Assembly (NCBI GenBank): GCA_022701365.1 | Contig: JAKUHH010000396.1 | Span: forward strand, 372,001 to 436,000 | Direction: 5' to 3' | Length of the DNA: 64,000 nt | Source of the DNA: Mycocentrospora acerina | Lineage: Eukaryota; Ascomycota; Dothideomycetes; Pleosporales | Shown: piece after piece, positions 31,480 to 42,920 of the stretch | Layout of the letters: every line of letters starts with the position of its first letter | Numbering within the stretch: the stretch's first letter is position 1 | Translations under genes and position numbers: made by a program | The notes under the pieces: generated by a model | The model's database searches: none | Told to the model about the DNA's origin: nothing | What the model saw: the letters and a program-made list of their open reading frames with translations, nothing else

Positions 31480-33509
31480 ATGCCAACCAATACTACTGAC
31501 TACGGTGGCTTCACAGTACTGAAGACAAAATTACAACCACTCGATGACCCAAGGGCGCAATACGGGGGCCTTGACCCTCGGACTACCACCATTCCTGTCG
31601 GGTTCAAAAAGGATCCTATTCGACGAGCATTCGAAACTGAAACTATCTACGAAAAGGACATTGAAATTCCGATGCGTGATGGAATCAAAATCCGAGGTGA
31701 TGTGTGGCGACCAGCCGGCAAGACGAATATCCCAGTCATCATCATGTACGGACCTTACGGGAAGACTGGCACAGGAGCTTTTAGCTTAAACATTGCTGAG
31801 GCACGTGTGGGGGTTCCTCTCAGCGCTACCTCTGGATTCGAGAATTTCGAAGGACTCGACCCTGCCGAATGGGTTAACCATGGCTATGCAATCTTGAATG
31901 TTGATACGCGAGGTACATTCGGCTCAGAAGGAGACATGAAGTACTTTACTCACCTGAAACTGTTCAGACTGTCCTTTCGTGCTAACTTCTTTGTAGTATG
32001 TGGGGTACAGCCGATGGTCGGGACGGCTATGATACCGTCGAATTTATTGCTCAAAAACCATGGTCCAACGGCCGTGTTGCTTTTGCGGGCAACTCTTGGC
32101 TTGCAACTTCACAGTGGTTTATTGCTGCAGAGAGACCGCCACATCTAACTTGCATTATGCCTCTTGAGGGTCAGAGCGACCTTTACCGAGAATCTTTATG
32201 TAGGGGTGGCGTTCCTAGTCTCCCTTTTGCTGGAGCGGTGTTTCACGTTCTTTTTGGTCAGTGGCTCCAAAAGTACCCGTCATACTGTGTCTCTAATTAG
32301 TGTTCAGGTCAGAACCAGGCGGAAAACACTATTCCCATGATTCAGAAATATCCTCTGTGGAACGAGTACTGGGCAGATAAGCGCGCGAGAGTAGATCTGA
32401 TTGATGTTCCAGTATATGCACTAGCGAGCATGTCCACAGCCCTACACACTATGGGTTCTCTTCGTGGGTTTGAGGAGATTCCACATGACAAGAAGTGGTA
32501 CGTCTGAATATGTGATACTCATATCTCTTCATCATGTTGTCCCCCCTAATCTCTAACCATACAGTCTCATTGATCCTTCCTACCAGTCTTCTGTTGCATC
32601 CACTAACAATACACAAGGTTGCGCGTACACCCCACGCAAGAATGGAACGATCTCTACTCACAAGAAACCGTTGCAGACTTGAAGAAATTTGCGGACTTTT
32701 ATATGAAAGATATTCCCAACGACTGGGAACAAACACCCAAAGCGCGCATCTCAGTCATCCGCTACAACCAACCACCTCTGAAAAATATTCCCTTCTCCCA
32801 ATGGCCCATTCCCAAGGCCGTTCCCACCAAACTCTACCTCTCCTCCAACAACACTCTACAGCCCACCCAATCTGCCACTACTCCCGGTACCCTATCTTAC
32901 GACTCCTCCATCGTTGCCCAGCAAGTCGACTCCGACCCCGAAGAGCTAAGCTTCACACACACCTTTACCTCCAAAACCACCCTCATCGGAAACTCAAAAG
33001 TAGTGCTCTACCTCTCCTGCTCCTCCCACGACGACCTCGACGTCTTTGCCATCATACGTAAAGCAGACAAAAACGGCACTGTCCTACGCCAGGTCAACAT
33101 TCCCCTAGAGGAACTCAACGCCGTAGATAGCAACATTAAAACAGAACAAGACGTACCCCTTGTCAACCCCCACCAATACATCGGCCCCATGGGTATCCTA
33201 CGTGCCTCCCATCGCGCTCTCGACGAAAAACTCACAAAGCCACATTGGGCAGCGCACGACCACACGCAGGAGCAGAAGATCCCGCCCGGTGAGATTGTCA
33301 GACTGGAAATCGGAATTTGGTTTGCGGCAATTCAGTTCGAGGCGGGAGAGAAGCTGGTACTCAGGGTGAGTGGTCATGACATGCGGTTAGCAGAGTTTGT
33401 GCCGCTCAGGGGCAAGTTCATCACGGGAAACAAGGGAATACACCAAGTGCATGTTGGGGGCGAGCATGAGAGTTATGTCGAATTTGAAGCTGTGGACGTA
33501 GACGTGTAG
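31480..33509 (+). CDS. CocE/NonD family hydrolase (X-Pro dipeptidyl-peptidase S15 type)
   Basis: Four exons, 31480-31940, 31997-32256, 32308-32497 and 32618-33509, with introns of 56, 51 and 120 bp; phases agree and give 600 aa. The N-terminal alpha/beta fold includes EIPMRDGIKIRGDVWRPAG and the nucleophile motif GNSWLA (serine near residue 210), with VNVDTRG-like strand ILNVDTRGTFGSEGD before it. The C-terminal half is the jelly-roll X-Pro domain (for example SHDDLDVFAIIRKADKNG and HQVHVGGEH-type end). There is no signal peptide, so the enzyme is probably intracellular. The family cleaves small esters, acylated substrates or X-Pro peptides; the fungal substrate is unknown. Confidence 0.88.
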
Positions 33510-33896
33510 GGGCTTTTTGAACACAAATCTACAAGTACATTACATTTCTGCGTTATAATCTTGACCTTCTTCCTTTCAAGCGTCTTGCCGGAGAGAATAA
33601 TCCCTCATATTACATCTCCTCATTGCTAATGTACATGGTTACTGCTATTGAACACCCAAACTTAGCCCTCCACGGAAAACCTCACACCAGAATACATACC
33701 TTCCCCTTCTCCTTACGACCGCCTCTTCGTCAACTCCTTCTGCGCCACACTCGTCGGTCCACTATTCACCCTCTCCCCACCCTACACTAGAATCCTTCAA
33801 GATATATCAAAAGTTTCCTAAAGAGATCGCTATTACCCATACGGTAATCGTGCATCGTTGCCCACAACCTACCCCAGGATCTCCTACTCAGCCATC
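33510..33896. other. Intergenic, convergent 3' ends
   Basis: Nothing beyond short pyrimidine runs is seen in this spacer. Confidence 0.5.
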
Positions 33897-35117
33897 CTAT
33901 GCACTATTCTCCGTCTCCTCCACCTGACTCTCCCCATCTCCTCTCAATTTGCTCTCTCCTTTCTTCTTCTTTCCCACCGCCCATACACGCAGTGGAAACT
34001 CCACCTCGGCTGTACTTCCGTCCCTTCTCACACCCGACCAATTCTTGATCAAATGGCCCAGTACCTCGAGTTCCGGGGGAAAGATCACAGTATCGCGTGT
34101 GTACCTCCTTCTTTTTGCTCTAAACGAGTCGTATGATAGAAGCTTGCGCTTCTTACTTCTAGGGTAGTAATGTATCGTTTCATTAGAGCTCTTATCGCGC
34201 AAAGGCGTTTCGAGGCGCTTATCATAGTCTGCTTTACTTTCGGGTTCCTCGCGGTCATCGGGGTGGCGTTGAGCGTATTCGCCGATGAAGTAGTTGAGGA
34301 CGGGGTCCAGGATTGGCATGGCGCGAGAGTGGAAGCGGCAGATTGTCATTTCCAAGGTGGAGAGGTGGCAGTCTTGGAGCCTCGTTTTGCGCATCTGATG
34401 AATCAGTGCTTTGACGAGTGGTTGTTGTACGCAATACAGGAGACCTAGTTGAAGCATAGCGTTGTAGAGGTGAATTTTCTCCAGTAGATCCTCTGGTGGC
34501 TTTATCTTGGGCAGTAGTGGCCTCTTGACGGATTTGTCTTCGAACTTTCCATTGTCCTTGTCCTTAACGACCAACTCCATTTTACGGAGCCATGGGATGA
34601 TGTAGCGTTCTATTTCTTGGGCGCGGATATGAGCTCTGTGACCATCGTACAAATATGAATACGTCTTCCTAGGCTCAATTGGCCTGGGATAATCCGCTTT
34701 ATACGCCTTTTCACTTCGTCTCTCTTCGCCCGGGGGATGTATCCTTGGATATGACACAGGCAAAGGGAGTATATTTTTTCCTGGATTGAAACGGAAGTAC
34801 TCATCTGCAAATGTAGAGCATTTCATTAGAGTCCGTCTGTCTATACCGTCTTTCGGGATTCTTTCTTTGGCTTCGGTGTTGAACTGGGGGATTTTTTCTA
34901 TGGCATGTCCTGGGCGGGAATAAATTCGTGAAAATTCCTGTTTCTCAACAGTGATGAAGCATAAAGTGTCTTTCTGCTTCCGCAGATTTACGTCAAGTGC
35001 GTTACGCACTTTGATCTGGTCTGTGAATCTGAAGAGATCTGAGATCTTTTCGGCTTTACTTTCCAGGTATTCTTCGTGAATATGGTTCAAGTCTTCATCT
35101 TCAAAGTGAAGCACCAT
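33897..35117 (-). CDS. Uncharacterised protein, 406 aa
   Basis: Single exon with an ATG at 35117. It is rich in Lys, Arg and Glu, has mixed helical segments (LHFEDEDLNHIHEEYLESKA at the N-terminus; DLLEKIHLYNAMLQLGLLYC and ALIHQMRKTRLQDCHLSTLE in the middle), and basic clusters RSKKRKLL, RAKRRRYTR and GKKKKGESK near the C-terminus that could act as nuclear localisation signals. No signal peptide or membrane helix is seen. I do not recognise any domain. The even codon texture over 1.2 kb argues for a real gene, likely lineage-specific. Confidence 0.75.
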   Translation of the reverse strand: MVLHFEDEDLNHIHEEYLESKAEKISDLFRFTDQIKVRNALDVNLRKQKDTLCFITVEKQEFSRIYSRPGHAIEKIPQFNTEAKERIPKDGIDRRTLMKCSTFADEYFRFNPGKNILPLPVSYPRIHPPGEERRSEKAYKADYPRPIEPRKTYSYLYDGHRAHIRAQEIERYIIPWLRKMELVVKDKDNGKFEDKSVKRPLLPKIKPPEDLLEKIHLYNAMLQLGLLYCVQQPLVKALIHQMRKTRLQDCHLSTLEMTICRFHSRAMPILDPVLNYFIGEYAQRHPDDREEPESKADYDKRLETPLRDKSSNETIHYYPRSKKRKLLSYDSFRAKRRRYTRDTVIFPPELEVLGHLIKNWSGVRRDGSTAEVEFPLRVWAVGKKKKGESKLRGDGESQVEETENSA

Positions 35118-35474
35118 ACTGTCGATTAAAGTTAAGTGTCTTGTGAGTGTTGAGGTGAATTTTGTTGTCGGGCAGGATCTTGAGAGGAAACTGCAAGACT
35201 TGTCAGCTGAGGATTATTTTGAAGAAAAAAATTCTTTATTCTTCTTGTTGTCGATGAACAAAGACAAATCTTTTCTCTACGTCGATACTATTAGTACTCT
35301 AAAGTTCATTGTATGGACGAATGCGGAAAAGGCTTTGTCTAAGCCAGTCCAATAAGGAGGGTAGTGTACTTGATGACTATGAAGGTGGCTGCCCATGTAA
35401 TCAAAGATGAACCCTGTTTTGTATTGCTTAGCTGGGTGACTACTACCGATTCATCTTTCCTGAAAAATAGCCAA
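35118..35474. other. AT-rich intergenic spacer
   Basis: Upstream of the 406-aa protein gene and downstream of the glutaminase gene, both on the minus strand. No gene is seen. Confidence 0.5.
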
Positions 35475-38056
35475 CTACGTCCCTCCGCATGCTCTTTCAA
35501 GAGCCAAGAACGCAAAATGGCCGCCTACAACCGGCCTCGCGAAGAACCAAGGTCCTGGGAACCCGCCATCGCCTTCTGTGACGTACAAATCCGTAAACGG
35601 ACGGTCCGTAGCCGTTTCGTTGAGCCACAGCGCCACTCGATCCAATATCTCAGAGCGCACCTTCTTAGAGGCTACGGCGGCAGCTTCAAACTCCCAATCA
35701 GATTTTGTATAGAGGTGACGCGAGTCCAGTGGAAGGCCGTACTTTTGCATCACTGCAGAGTACCATTCTGATTGAATGTCGTAGATGTGGCTAGGAATGA
35801 AGTCTTTTATTATGGTTGTGCGGCCGGTGTGGGACGTTTTAGGTGTCAAGGGTTGCTGAGCATTGCTACTGGCGGCGGAGAAACCTGAAGTTGAAGCAAC
35901 ATCTGAGGAGCTTGTGATAGAAGGGTGGAAGCAGAGGATTGCGTCGGCGTAGAGGGAGTACAGCGTAGTCCAACTGCCATACCAGTCGTATGCAAGCTTA
36001 GCGTGTGAGCCATCGCGTGAGATTCCGTATTCCTGCCATTTCTCAATATATGTTTCGGATATTTTGCGATAGTGTTCTGCGTCGTTGTAATGTTCCAAGA
36101 GGTCAGCCAGTTCGCTAAAAGCTTTGATGCCGACGATGCCTTTCAGTGCCAAGTTCGTCTGCAACGGAAGCCAGCCGGCAAAATCGTCGGTACACACTAC
36201 GCAAACAATCAGCAAAATATTTGAGTAAATGGTGAAACCCAAACTTACACTGGTTGTGTGGCTCAAGAGCATCTTCAACAAGGTATCCCGTCCACTGCTT
36301 CCATAGATGGTAGCTACCGTCGAGCCACTTCTTCGCCTGCTTGATACCCTTTGCACCTCCACCCCAGGTTTCGTCAATGTGATCAACACCTTCATGTGTG
36401 CCTAGGTTCATCAATGCAAACGGCTTTTCATTCTCATCGGTATGATCTTCATCGCTGCCGACAGTTGACCAAACCGACTGAGCTTCAGCATCTGAACCGT
36501 AGGTTAGTGAGTTGACTAGAGCCAGACCCATGATGAGCATGTCGCCGCACTCTTCAACTGGCATATACTCGTCTCGACCATCAGCGTGCCCGGTAAGATT
36601 GGGAAAATGTGCACCAAGATCGTGCATCGAGTACTTGTTTGGATATTGGCCACTCAACTGATGCTCAAGAAGAGGTTCAAGGAGGTATGCAAGCCACTTT
36701 GGGTTGGTATACAGGAAGAAGGGGAATGCTGGGAAGATGACATCGACTGTTTGGCAATTTCCGTTTGAGGAGATCTCTTTGAGGAACAGCAGAGGATTCT
36801 CAGGCGTCCCAGAGAAGCTTGTCGCACCCATGGCTTGTCGAGCTGACAGAGCGACAATATCCACATAGTTTGTGGATCGAGACTGGTACGCATCAATGCG
36901 AAGTTGCTCTGAGTAATTGCTCGCCAGACTGTTGGCATTGACAAAGTCGCCGTAGTGGAAATTGATGAGCTTGTCTTCTTGTGGAAACCATGACTTCCAT
37001 AACGGGCGCATAAACGTAAGACCACGTGGAGAGGCATACTGTGTAACAGGGTCTTGAATATGTGCGATGGTGAACAAAACACTGCTGCTCGCGGATGTCG
37101 CAGAAGATGACGAGTGTCCTAATTTGAACTGCTTCGTAAATGCGAATACAGGCTCATCCGTCCCGATGGCACGAAACGAGTCATCGACCTCATTCCGCAG
37201 TGTGCTCGTACGAGCGAACCTTTTACGAAGCAGTTCGGATGAGCCACTCTCATGGCGAGCATCGCCTGGTCCTGTGAAGTGCAGCTGGCCCCATTCGGGC
37301 TGATCATCCGTCTCTGTGAATAGTTGCTCGACCTGACGCTTGACCTTCCACGTCTTGAGGGACTTTGTTGTGCTGGCAGCCTCCTGCTCGGTGAGCTCCC
37401 ACTCTATAAGACTATCTCGCTTACCGCTGACCCATTGTCCATTCAAATCGACATAGATGTTGACGTCGAAGTTCCCTTCCACATGTATCGTGAAGTATGC
37501 TGCCGGAATCGTTTGGCGCAGAGTCGACGTGGGCGTGATGGGGGAAAGGAAGGATAGCGTGATTTCAAGGGCCTTTGCACTAGCCAGCTTGGACGATGCA
37601 GGGAGAGAGTATGTGAGGTTTGTTGTAGACGCGTCGTATTTGGCGCCTTTGTAAACAGGATACGCGATGGTATAGCTGCCGACGGTTAGTCATGGCTTAT
37701 CTCTGGGTTTCTAGGAGATAATTACTTGTCGCTGTTATGATCTAATGAATCGTGGGGCCGGCCCAGTAACGGGAATACTTCGTTTGAATCGGGAAGAGAT
37801 GCAAGTACGCCAAAGCCAATCTACGAGACAACATGTCAGCATACAACCTAGGGTTCGCACGCTCAGTGGTTGGAGGCTATACCTCGGCGCCCGTCCAAAA
37901 CATCGGCCATTTACTCCATGGTTCCTCCCTCGCATTCTGCAGCCACGCGCTGAGGTACGGATTCCTCACGATCAGTGGTAGAACGGGTGGTTGGAGAGTT
38001 GATGCACTCGCGACGCTTGCCAGCAGAGCCGCGGGTGTGATGCTGGACAACCGCAT
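35475..38056 (-). CDS. gtaA: Secreted glutaminase A (GtaA family, DUF4965/DUF5127)
   Basis: Four exons, 38056-37883, 37820-37726, 37675-36249 and 36196-35475, with introns of 62, 50 and 52 bp; phases agree and give 805 aa. The N-terminus MRLSSITPAALLASVASA is a typical signal peptide, followed by PLIVRNPYLSAWLQNAREEP, the opening block of fungal GtaA. Further on come VFAFTKQFKLGHSSSS, the PAFPFFLYTNPKWLAYLLEP block, GAHFPNLTGHADGRDEYMPV, QLCTDDFAGWLP (restored by the third intron) and the closing GGHFAFLAL. The family deamidates glutamine outside the cell for nitrogen supply. Expression is usually nitrogen-controlled, but I did not identify specific sites. Confidence 0.92.
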
Positions 38057-38437
38057 CGTATAGAACTATGTATCAAAACCAAATCAATAACAACAACAAT
38101 ACGGTTGACTTCAACGAAGCGTTTTCATTGATGTTTGGTAGAACAAGATGTAGGAGCTTGGAGAGCTGTCGAGGGCGGAAGCTTGGGAAGCTCGGAATGC
38201 GGGGGTGTGGGGAACCAATCGGGGGTATGTACCTTGCATCATTGCATCATCGTGCCGCTTTGCTTCGTCTCAGGTTTCAGATTGAAGCTCGATAGACTTA
38301 ACGCCTTGAAGTATATATGGTGAGACTATTCTCTAAACTTAATACGCAATTAGATCTCATTGACTACGATAACGTCATGGTCGAGATTCAGCTGCGTGGT
38401 CTTTACACAGTATTGGTCGGTCATGAGGACGTTCGAT
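38057..38437. other. Spacer upstream of gtaA
   Basis: Presumed glutaminase promoter and the 3' end of the neighbouring minus-strand gene. No other feature is seen. Confidence 0.5.
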
Positions 38438-39799
38438 TTACAAAGTAACACCACGAATACCGTCACCAGCCTCTGTACGTTCTCTGTTCCGAGGGCCACG
38501 ACGCTTCCAAGTCGCCGAAATCAGATTCATTAGCAAAGACGCCTGTCCCTTCTTCAGCAACGGTGGTGTCGTGATGCTGCCTCTCACCGATTTCACTGGA
38601 CTTGGAGTGCGTATAGTCCATTCTTCGAATGGATATGCTGGATGAGGACAGTACGAAGTGCCTGAGGGAGGGCCGGCTTCATTTGGGACGCTGGGCAAGG
38701 ACCTTGTGCTCTGTTCAAGAGAATCGAACTTCACAGTCGACGGGATAGAGAGGCGGTAGAGATTGGGCGAAGCGATAGCATCATTGTGTCGCTTTGCTAT
38801 TTGTTCGTCCCGTGCTGTCAATTGTGGAGTAGGAGCTCCGCGCGGAATGTAGATTCGTGGCTGCTTTGACAGTTCGCCCGTCGCAACTACGGTGAATGTT
38901 CCTTTCGCATCCACAGAATTCTCGGGGACTTCAGAGCTATGGTTTGTTGAGCTCTTTAAATGTTGGTCCCCCAGATTGCCGACGACAATACTGTTGATAG
39001 ATCGATTTTCTTTCCCCTCCCCCTCCAATACACTCCCTTCTGGCTCAATAATAGAAAGGTCGTTTTCCTCACCCGTTCCAGCGTAATCATCCTCAAGCAG
39101 GCCTAAGTCTCGCAGCTGTTCCCATGTGCGGTAAAAGAATCGAAAGGTCGCAAAGGGTCGGTCCGTTGGATCGATGAGGGCAAATTTATAAAATCGCTTA
39201 GGTTGCTCAGGACCCGCGCGTCCTGCACTGACAAGCCTGGTTACTGTTAGCTCCCCAATTTCGAATCCAATTCAAAGATAGGATGCTCACCTAATGCCTT
39301 CTTCGGCCTCTTTGTACTCTTTAACCTCCCTCTCGATCCTTCTACGCCCATGCGCCCTATGAACTCTGATTTCCACACAGTTCTCCTTGTTGAACATCCT
39401 AGTCCCATTCGTAAAACATGGCACCCGCTTCTCGATCCTCCTTTTTGCTTCCCCATGCTCGTTACCTTCAAAAAGACCAAACATCATCTTTCCCTGCCAA
39501 TCTTCCTGCTTACCCGTAGACCAATTCATTGCATGCGAGCCGTCAATGTACAGCTTAAACAAAAAATAGTGACCATCAGGCACCGGCGGAAAGATATCAT
39601 ACGCGATCCAAAACGTGCTACCTGGGAGGACAGGGATGTAGACGCTGCACGTTGAAGTTTTGTCATCGACCAGTGGGGGTGTGAAGTCGGTGATGCCGCG
39701 CGATGTGTAGTGGTCCAGAGTGAGAGGATAGTACTCTGGGAGTGTCTCCAAGTCGAATTGAGAGTGCAGTGAGATGTCAATACTGCGGTACGTAGGCAT
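38438..39799 (-). CDS. Uncharacterised protein, 435 aa
   Basis: Two exons, 39799-39291 and 39236-38438, with a 54-bp intron (GTGAGC...ACCAG); phases agree. The N-terminal half looks like a compact beta-rich domain (residues about 1-200), including FWIAYDIFPPVPDGHYFLFK, LYIDGSHAMNWSTGKQEDW and RFYKFALIDPTDRPFATFRF, a pattern I have the impression of in other dothideomycete proteins with an N-terminal beta domain of unknown function. The second half is disordered and Ser/Pro-rich, with a basic C-terminus. No signal peptide. Function unknown. Confidence 0.72.
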
Positions 39800-40787
39800 C
39801 GTGGCAGATTTCACAAGGATTTGTAATAGAGGTGGTGAGCTGGAACAATAATCATTGCTTGTTCGCCGCGGTTTCCTGTGTTGGTGAAGCTAGTCCACTC
39901 CTAGAAATCTGAGATTGTGAAATAACAGGATTGGGTGTCCGTCTTCCAGGTACTTACCATTCTCAATCAGCTCAAACACTGACTATCAACAGAATCAAGA
40001 AGCGTTAAGGTCCCTAGTTCCAAATGACCCCTTCAGATGAATGTTAGTTTGGAAATACTAATGGTATTCACAGATTCAGACCCATGGTGATTGAAAATCA
40101 TGCGTGAATCAAACTTAACACACTCAATGATAAGCCAGCCCATAAGACACATATTTCCGTGTCAGTATTCTCACCGTGCGCTTGAACAACATATCTCCAT
40201 TTGGAGAGAAGAAAGACTTCCGAGAACTCAAGATATTGGAGTATTGCCGTGTAGGTCGAAACTTGATATAGCCCACCCAATGCCAGCTCGCTTCGAATAT
40301 CAATCTCAAATTCATCAAGTAACCACCACCATTTCGCCCTTTCACCCCTCCACCCTCTCAAAATACCATTCTTGTTCAAAAGGGTTGGACTTATCTACTG
40401 GATCTTGGAATCAGATTCTAATAGCGAGAGAAATTCACGACAATTCCAAACTCTACACAACTAGACAGTTGATAGAGAAGTAAGAATCCGAGAAGCCATC
40501 GTTTTCTGTATCAACACATAAATTGGGCTACCAACGCGTCCTGCCACGCGACAAGAGCATCAACATTCACTCCACCCACAGAAAGACATGATTGGTCCGA
40601 TCCACCTCGATTGCAGATTAGCGAGCATCCTAGCGCCCGATCTATGACACCATGTATCCCAGCCCCTGGGAATGCTTAGTTCTTAGTTCAGGAACAGCAT
40701 GTCATCATCCATGCTGAGCTTTTCGGAGCTTTTCCCTACCAGCAACTTACACCTTATCACGCTCTACGCACCCCCCTTCGCATCACA
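39800..40787. promoter_or_regulatory. Divergent promoter region, unknown gene / photolyase
   Basis: Nearly 1 kb between divergent starts. The photolyase side holds a pair of GAT-containing elements (40599-40612) like light-response sites. Open frames inside are not supported. Confidence 0.5.
40599..40612 (+). promoter_or_regulatory. Possible light-responsive element upstream of photolyase
   Basis: GATCC and CGATT are separated by 4 bp, matching the paired GATNC/CGATN pattern described for White Collar complex sites; a further CGATC is at 40638-40642. It lies about 180 bp before the photolyase ATG. Such short motifs arise by chance, so this is only suggestive. Confidence 0.3.
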
Positions 40788-42764
40788 ATGTCCAAACCCC
40801 GAGTCATCTACTGGTTCCGCACTGACCTACGGCTGCACGACTCTCCTGCGCTCAAAGCCGCCTTAGACCTCAAACCAGAGTGTCTGTATCCGGTTTGGAC
40901 GTGGGACCCACACTATGTATACCGCGCGCGCGTGGGACCTAATCGCTGGCGATATCTGCTCGACTGCCAGGCCGATTTGTCTAAATCAATCACAAAACTG
41001 AATCCCAAATCTAAGCTTTTTCTTATTCGTGAGGCGCCCCAGACGCTGTTCCCAAAGCTATTCAAAGCATGGAAGATTACACATTTGGTGTTTGAGAAGG
41101 ACACTGATGCGTATGCGCGGGAGCGCGATGAGAAAGTTATGCAGATAGCGAAGGCGGCCGGCGTACAAGTTATTTTCAAAACAGGCCGTACGCTGTATGA
41201 TCCAGATGAATTGGTGAAGGAAAATCATGGGAAGCCGATGATGAGTATTGGCCAGGTTCAGAGTACGGGGAAGAGGATTGGAAGCATACCCAGGCCCATT
41301 CCTGCGCCTACTTCGCTCCCAGATCCAGGAGACACGGATCTAGCATTTGAGCAGGAGAAGCCAGAAGAAAATCCGGACATCAATGCCATTCAGCGTGACG
41401 GCGACGAGGCCAGTTTCTCTTCCCTTGCTGGTCCAAAGGGGGATTTTGCCGTGCCAACTATGGAAGAGTTAGGATTGAAAGAAGCCTTGTCCCCACATCG
41501 AGGTGGAGAGACTCTTGCCTTGAAAACCCTGGACGAAATCATCGCAAACGAAGATTACACAGCGACTTTTGAGAAGCCAAATACGGCGCCAACAGCCTTT
41601 GAACCCCAAGCCACGACGCTCCTCTCACCGCACTTGCACTTTGGATCTCTCAGCTGTCGGGAGTTCTACTGGCGCGTGCAGGACGTCGTCGACAACTACA
41701 AAGGTAAAGCAAGCCAGCCGCCAACCAGTCTGACGGGACAGCTGTTATTCCGAGACATGTATTTTGGTGCCCAAGCAGCACTTGGTTACGCATTTGGCCA
41801 GACGTACAACAACCCACAGTGCCGATTTATCCCCTGGCACCTACCCAGCGAAATCAACACCAAAACCGGCCTAGTCACAGGTAAATACCTCGTCGACGAC
41901 GCCAAAGCAGAAGAGCACTTTATCCGCTGGAAAGAAGGCCGCACAGGCTTCCCTTGGATCGATGCCCTAATGCGCCAACTCAAGCAAGAAGGCTGGATCC
42001 ACCACCTCGGCCGCCACGCCGTAGCATGCTTCCTCACACGCGGCGGCTGCTACATAGACTGGGAGCGGGGCGCCGAAGTCTTCGAGGAATGGCTCATCGA
42101 CCACGAATCATCATGCAACATTGGAAACTGGCAGTGGCTCAGCTGCTCAGCCTTCTTCTCCCAATTCTTCCGCTGCTACTCCCCCATTGCGTTCCCCCAA
42201 AAGTGGGATAAGGACGGCGCCTTTGTAAAGCGCTACGTCCCCGAGCTGAAAAACTACGGCAAAAAATTCATCTACGAGCCGTGGAAGGCGCCGATTGCCG
42301 ACCAGAAAAAGTGGGGATGCAGGATCGAAGGGGATGGGAAAGACGCGGACGGGACGACGTACCCCAAGCCAATGTTTGATTTCTCCGAGCGAAGGGATGT
42401 CTGCCTCCAGGGCATGAAGACTGCGTACCATGTGAAACTATATGGCAACGATCCCAAGGTTCTGGACGGGACTTGGAGGAAGCTTTTTGACGATGGGGCG
42501 GAGGGGCCCACGCGGGGAACTGACGGCCCGCCCGGTGCAATGGTGAAGCACGAGGATGTGGATGTGGGTGGGTCGGAGAGCCACGATGAGAAGCCTCCGA
42601 GTCCAAAGACGGCGAAGAAGATGTCGGCGAAGAGCGAGAAGAAGGTTGCTCCCAAGAAGAAGCCGGTGCATAAGAGAGAAGCAAGCCAAGGGACGCTGGA
42701 TGGCATGGTGACGAGGAAGAAGAAAAAGGACGAGGTGTTTCCCAATGAGACTAACGTTGGATAG
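40788..42764 (+). CDS. (6-4) DNA photolyase (cryptochrome/photolyase family)
   Basis: Single exon, 658 aa. The N-terminal antenna domain begins VIYWFRTDLRLHDSPALKAA. The C-terminal FAD domain contains LSPHLHFGSLSCREFYWRVQ, LFRDMYFGAQAALGYAF and the (6-4) signature GWIHHLGRHAVACFLTRGG, whose two active-site histidines are kept. The FAD N5-proximal asparagine occurs in SCNIGNWQWLSCSAFFSQFF. These features fit light-driven repair of (6-4) photoproducts rather than a CPD enzyme or cry-DASH; fungal homologues also influence light signalling. After about residue 560 there is an unusual Lys-rich tail with SQGTLDGMV followed by RKKKK, possibly a nuclear signal plus binding motif. Confidence 0.9.
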   Translation: MSKPRVIYWFRTDLRLHDSPALKAALDLKPECLYPVWTWDPHYVYRARVGPNRWRYLLDCQADLSKSITKLNPKSKLFLIREAPQTLFPKLFKAWKITHLVFEKDTDAYARERDEKVMQIAKAAGVQVIFKTGRTLYDPDELVKENHGKPMMSIGQVQSTGKRIGSIPRPIPAPTSLPDPGDTDLAFEQEKPEENPDINAIQRDGDEASFSSLAGPKGDFAVPTMEELGLKEALSPHRGGETLALKTLDEIIANEDYTATFEKPNTAPTAFEPQATTLLSPHLHFGSLSCREFYWRVQDVVDNYKGKASQPPTSLTGQLLFRDMYFGAQAALGYAFGQTYNNPQCRFIPWHLPSEINTKTGLVTGKYLVDDAKAEEHFIRWKEGRTGFPWIDALMRQLKQEGWIHHLGRHAVACFLTRGGCYIDWERGAEVFEEWLIDHESSCNIGNWQWLSCSAFFSQFFRCYSPIAFPQKWDKDGAFVKRYVPELKNYGKKFIYEPWKAPIADQKKWGCRIEGDGKDADGTTYPKPMFDFSERRDVCLQGMKTAYHVKLYGNDPKVLDGTWRKLFDDGAEGPTRGTDGPPGAMVKHEDVDVGGSESHDEKPPSPKTAKKMSAKSEKKVAPKKKPVHKREASQGTLDGMVTRKKKKDEVFPNETNVG

Positions 42765-42920
42765 GTAGGTCGTCATTATTCAAATCACTCCAAAGTTAGC
42801 ACATCTTTTCCCTTGTGGCTTCCTCTCTTCCGTGGGACACATGAAACGCACAAGTGAAGCTCTCAACCCTCCAAGTCATAAATCTTTTTACATTCATTCA
42901 TTTAATCATTTAAACGCGCA

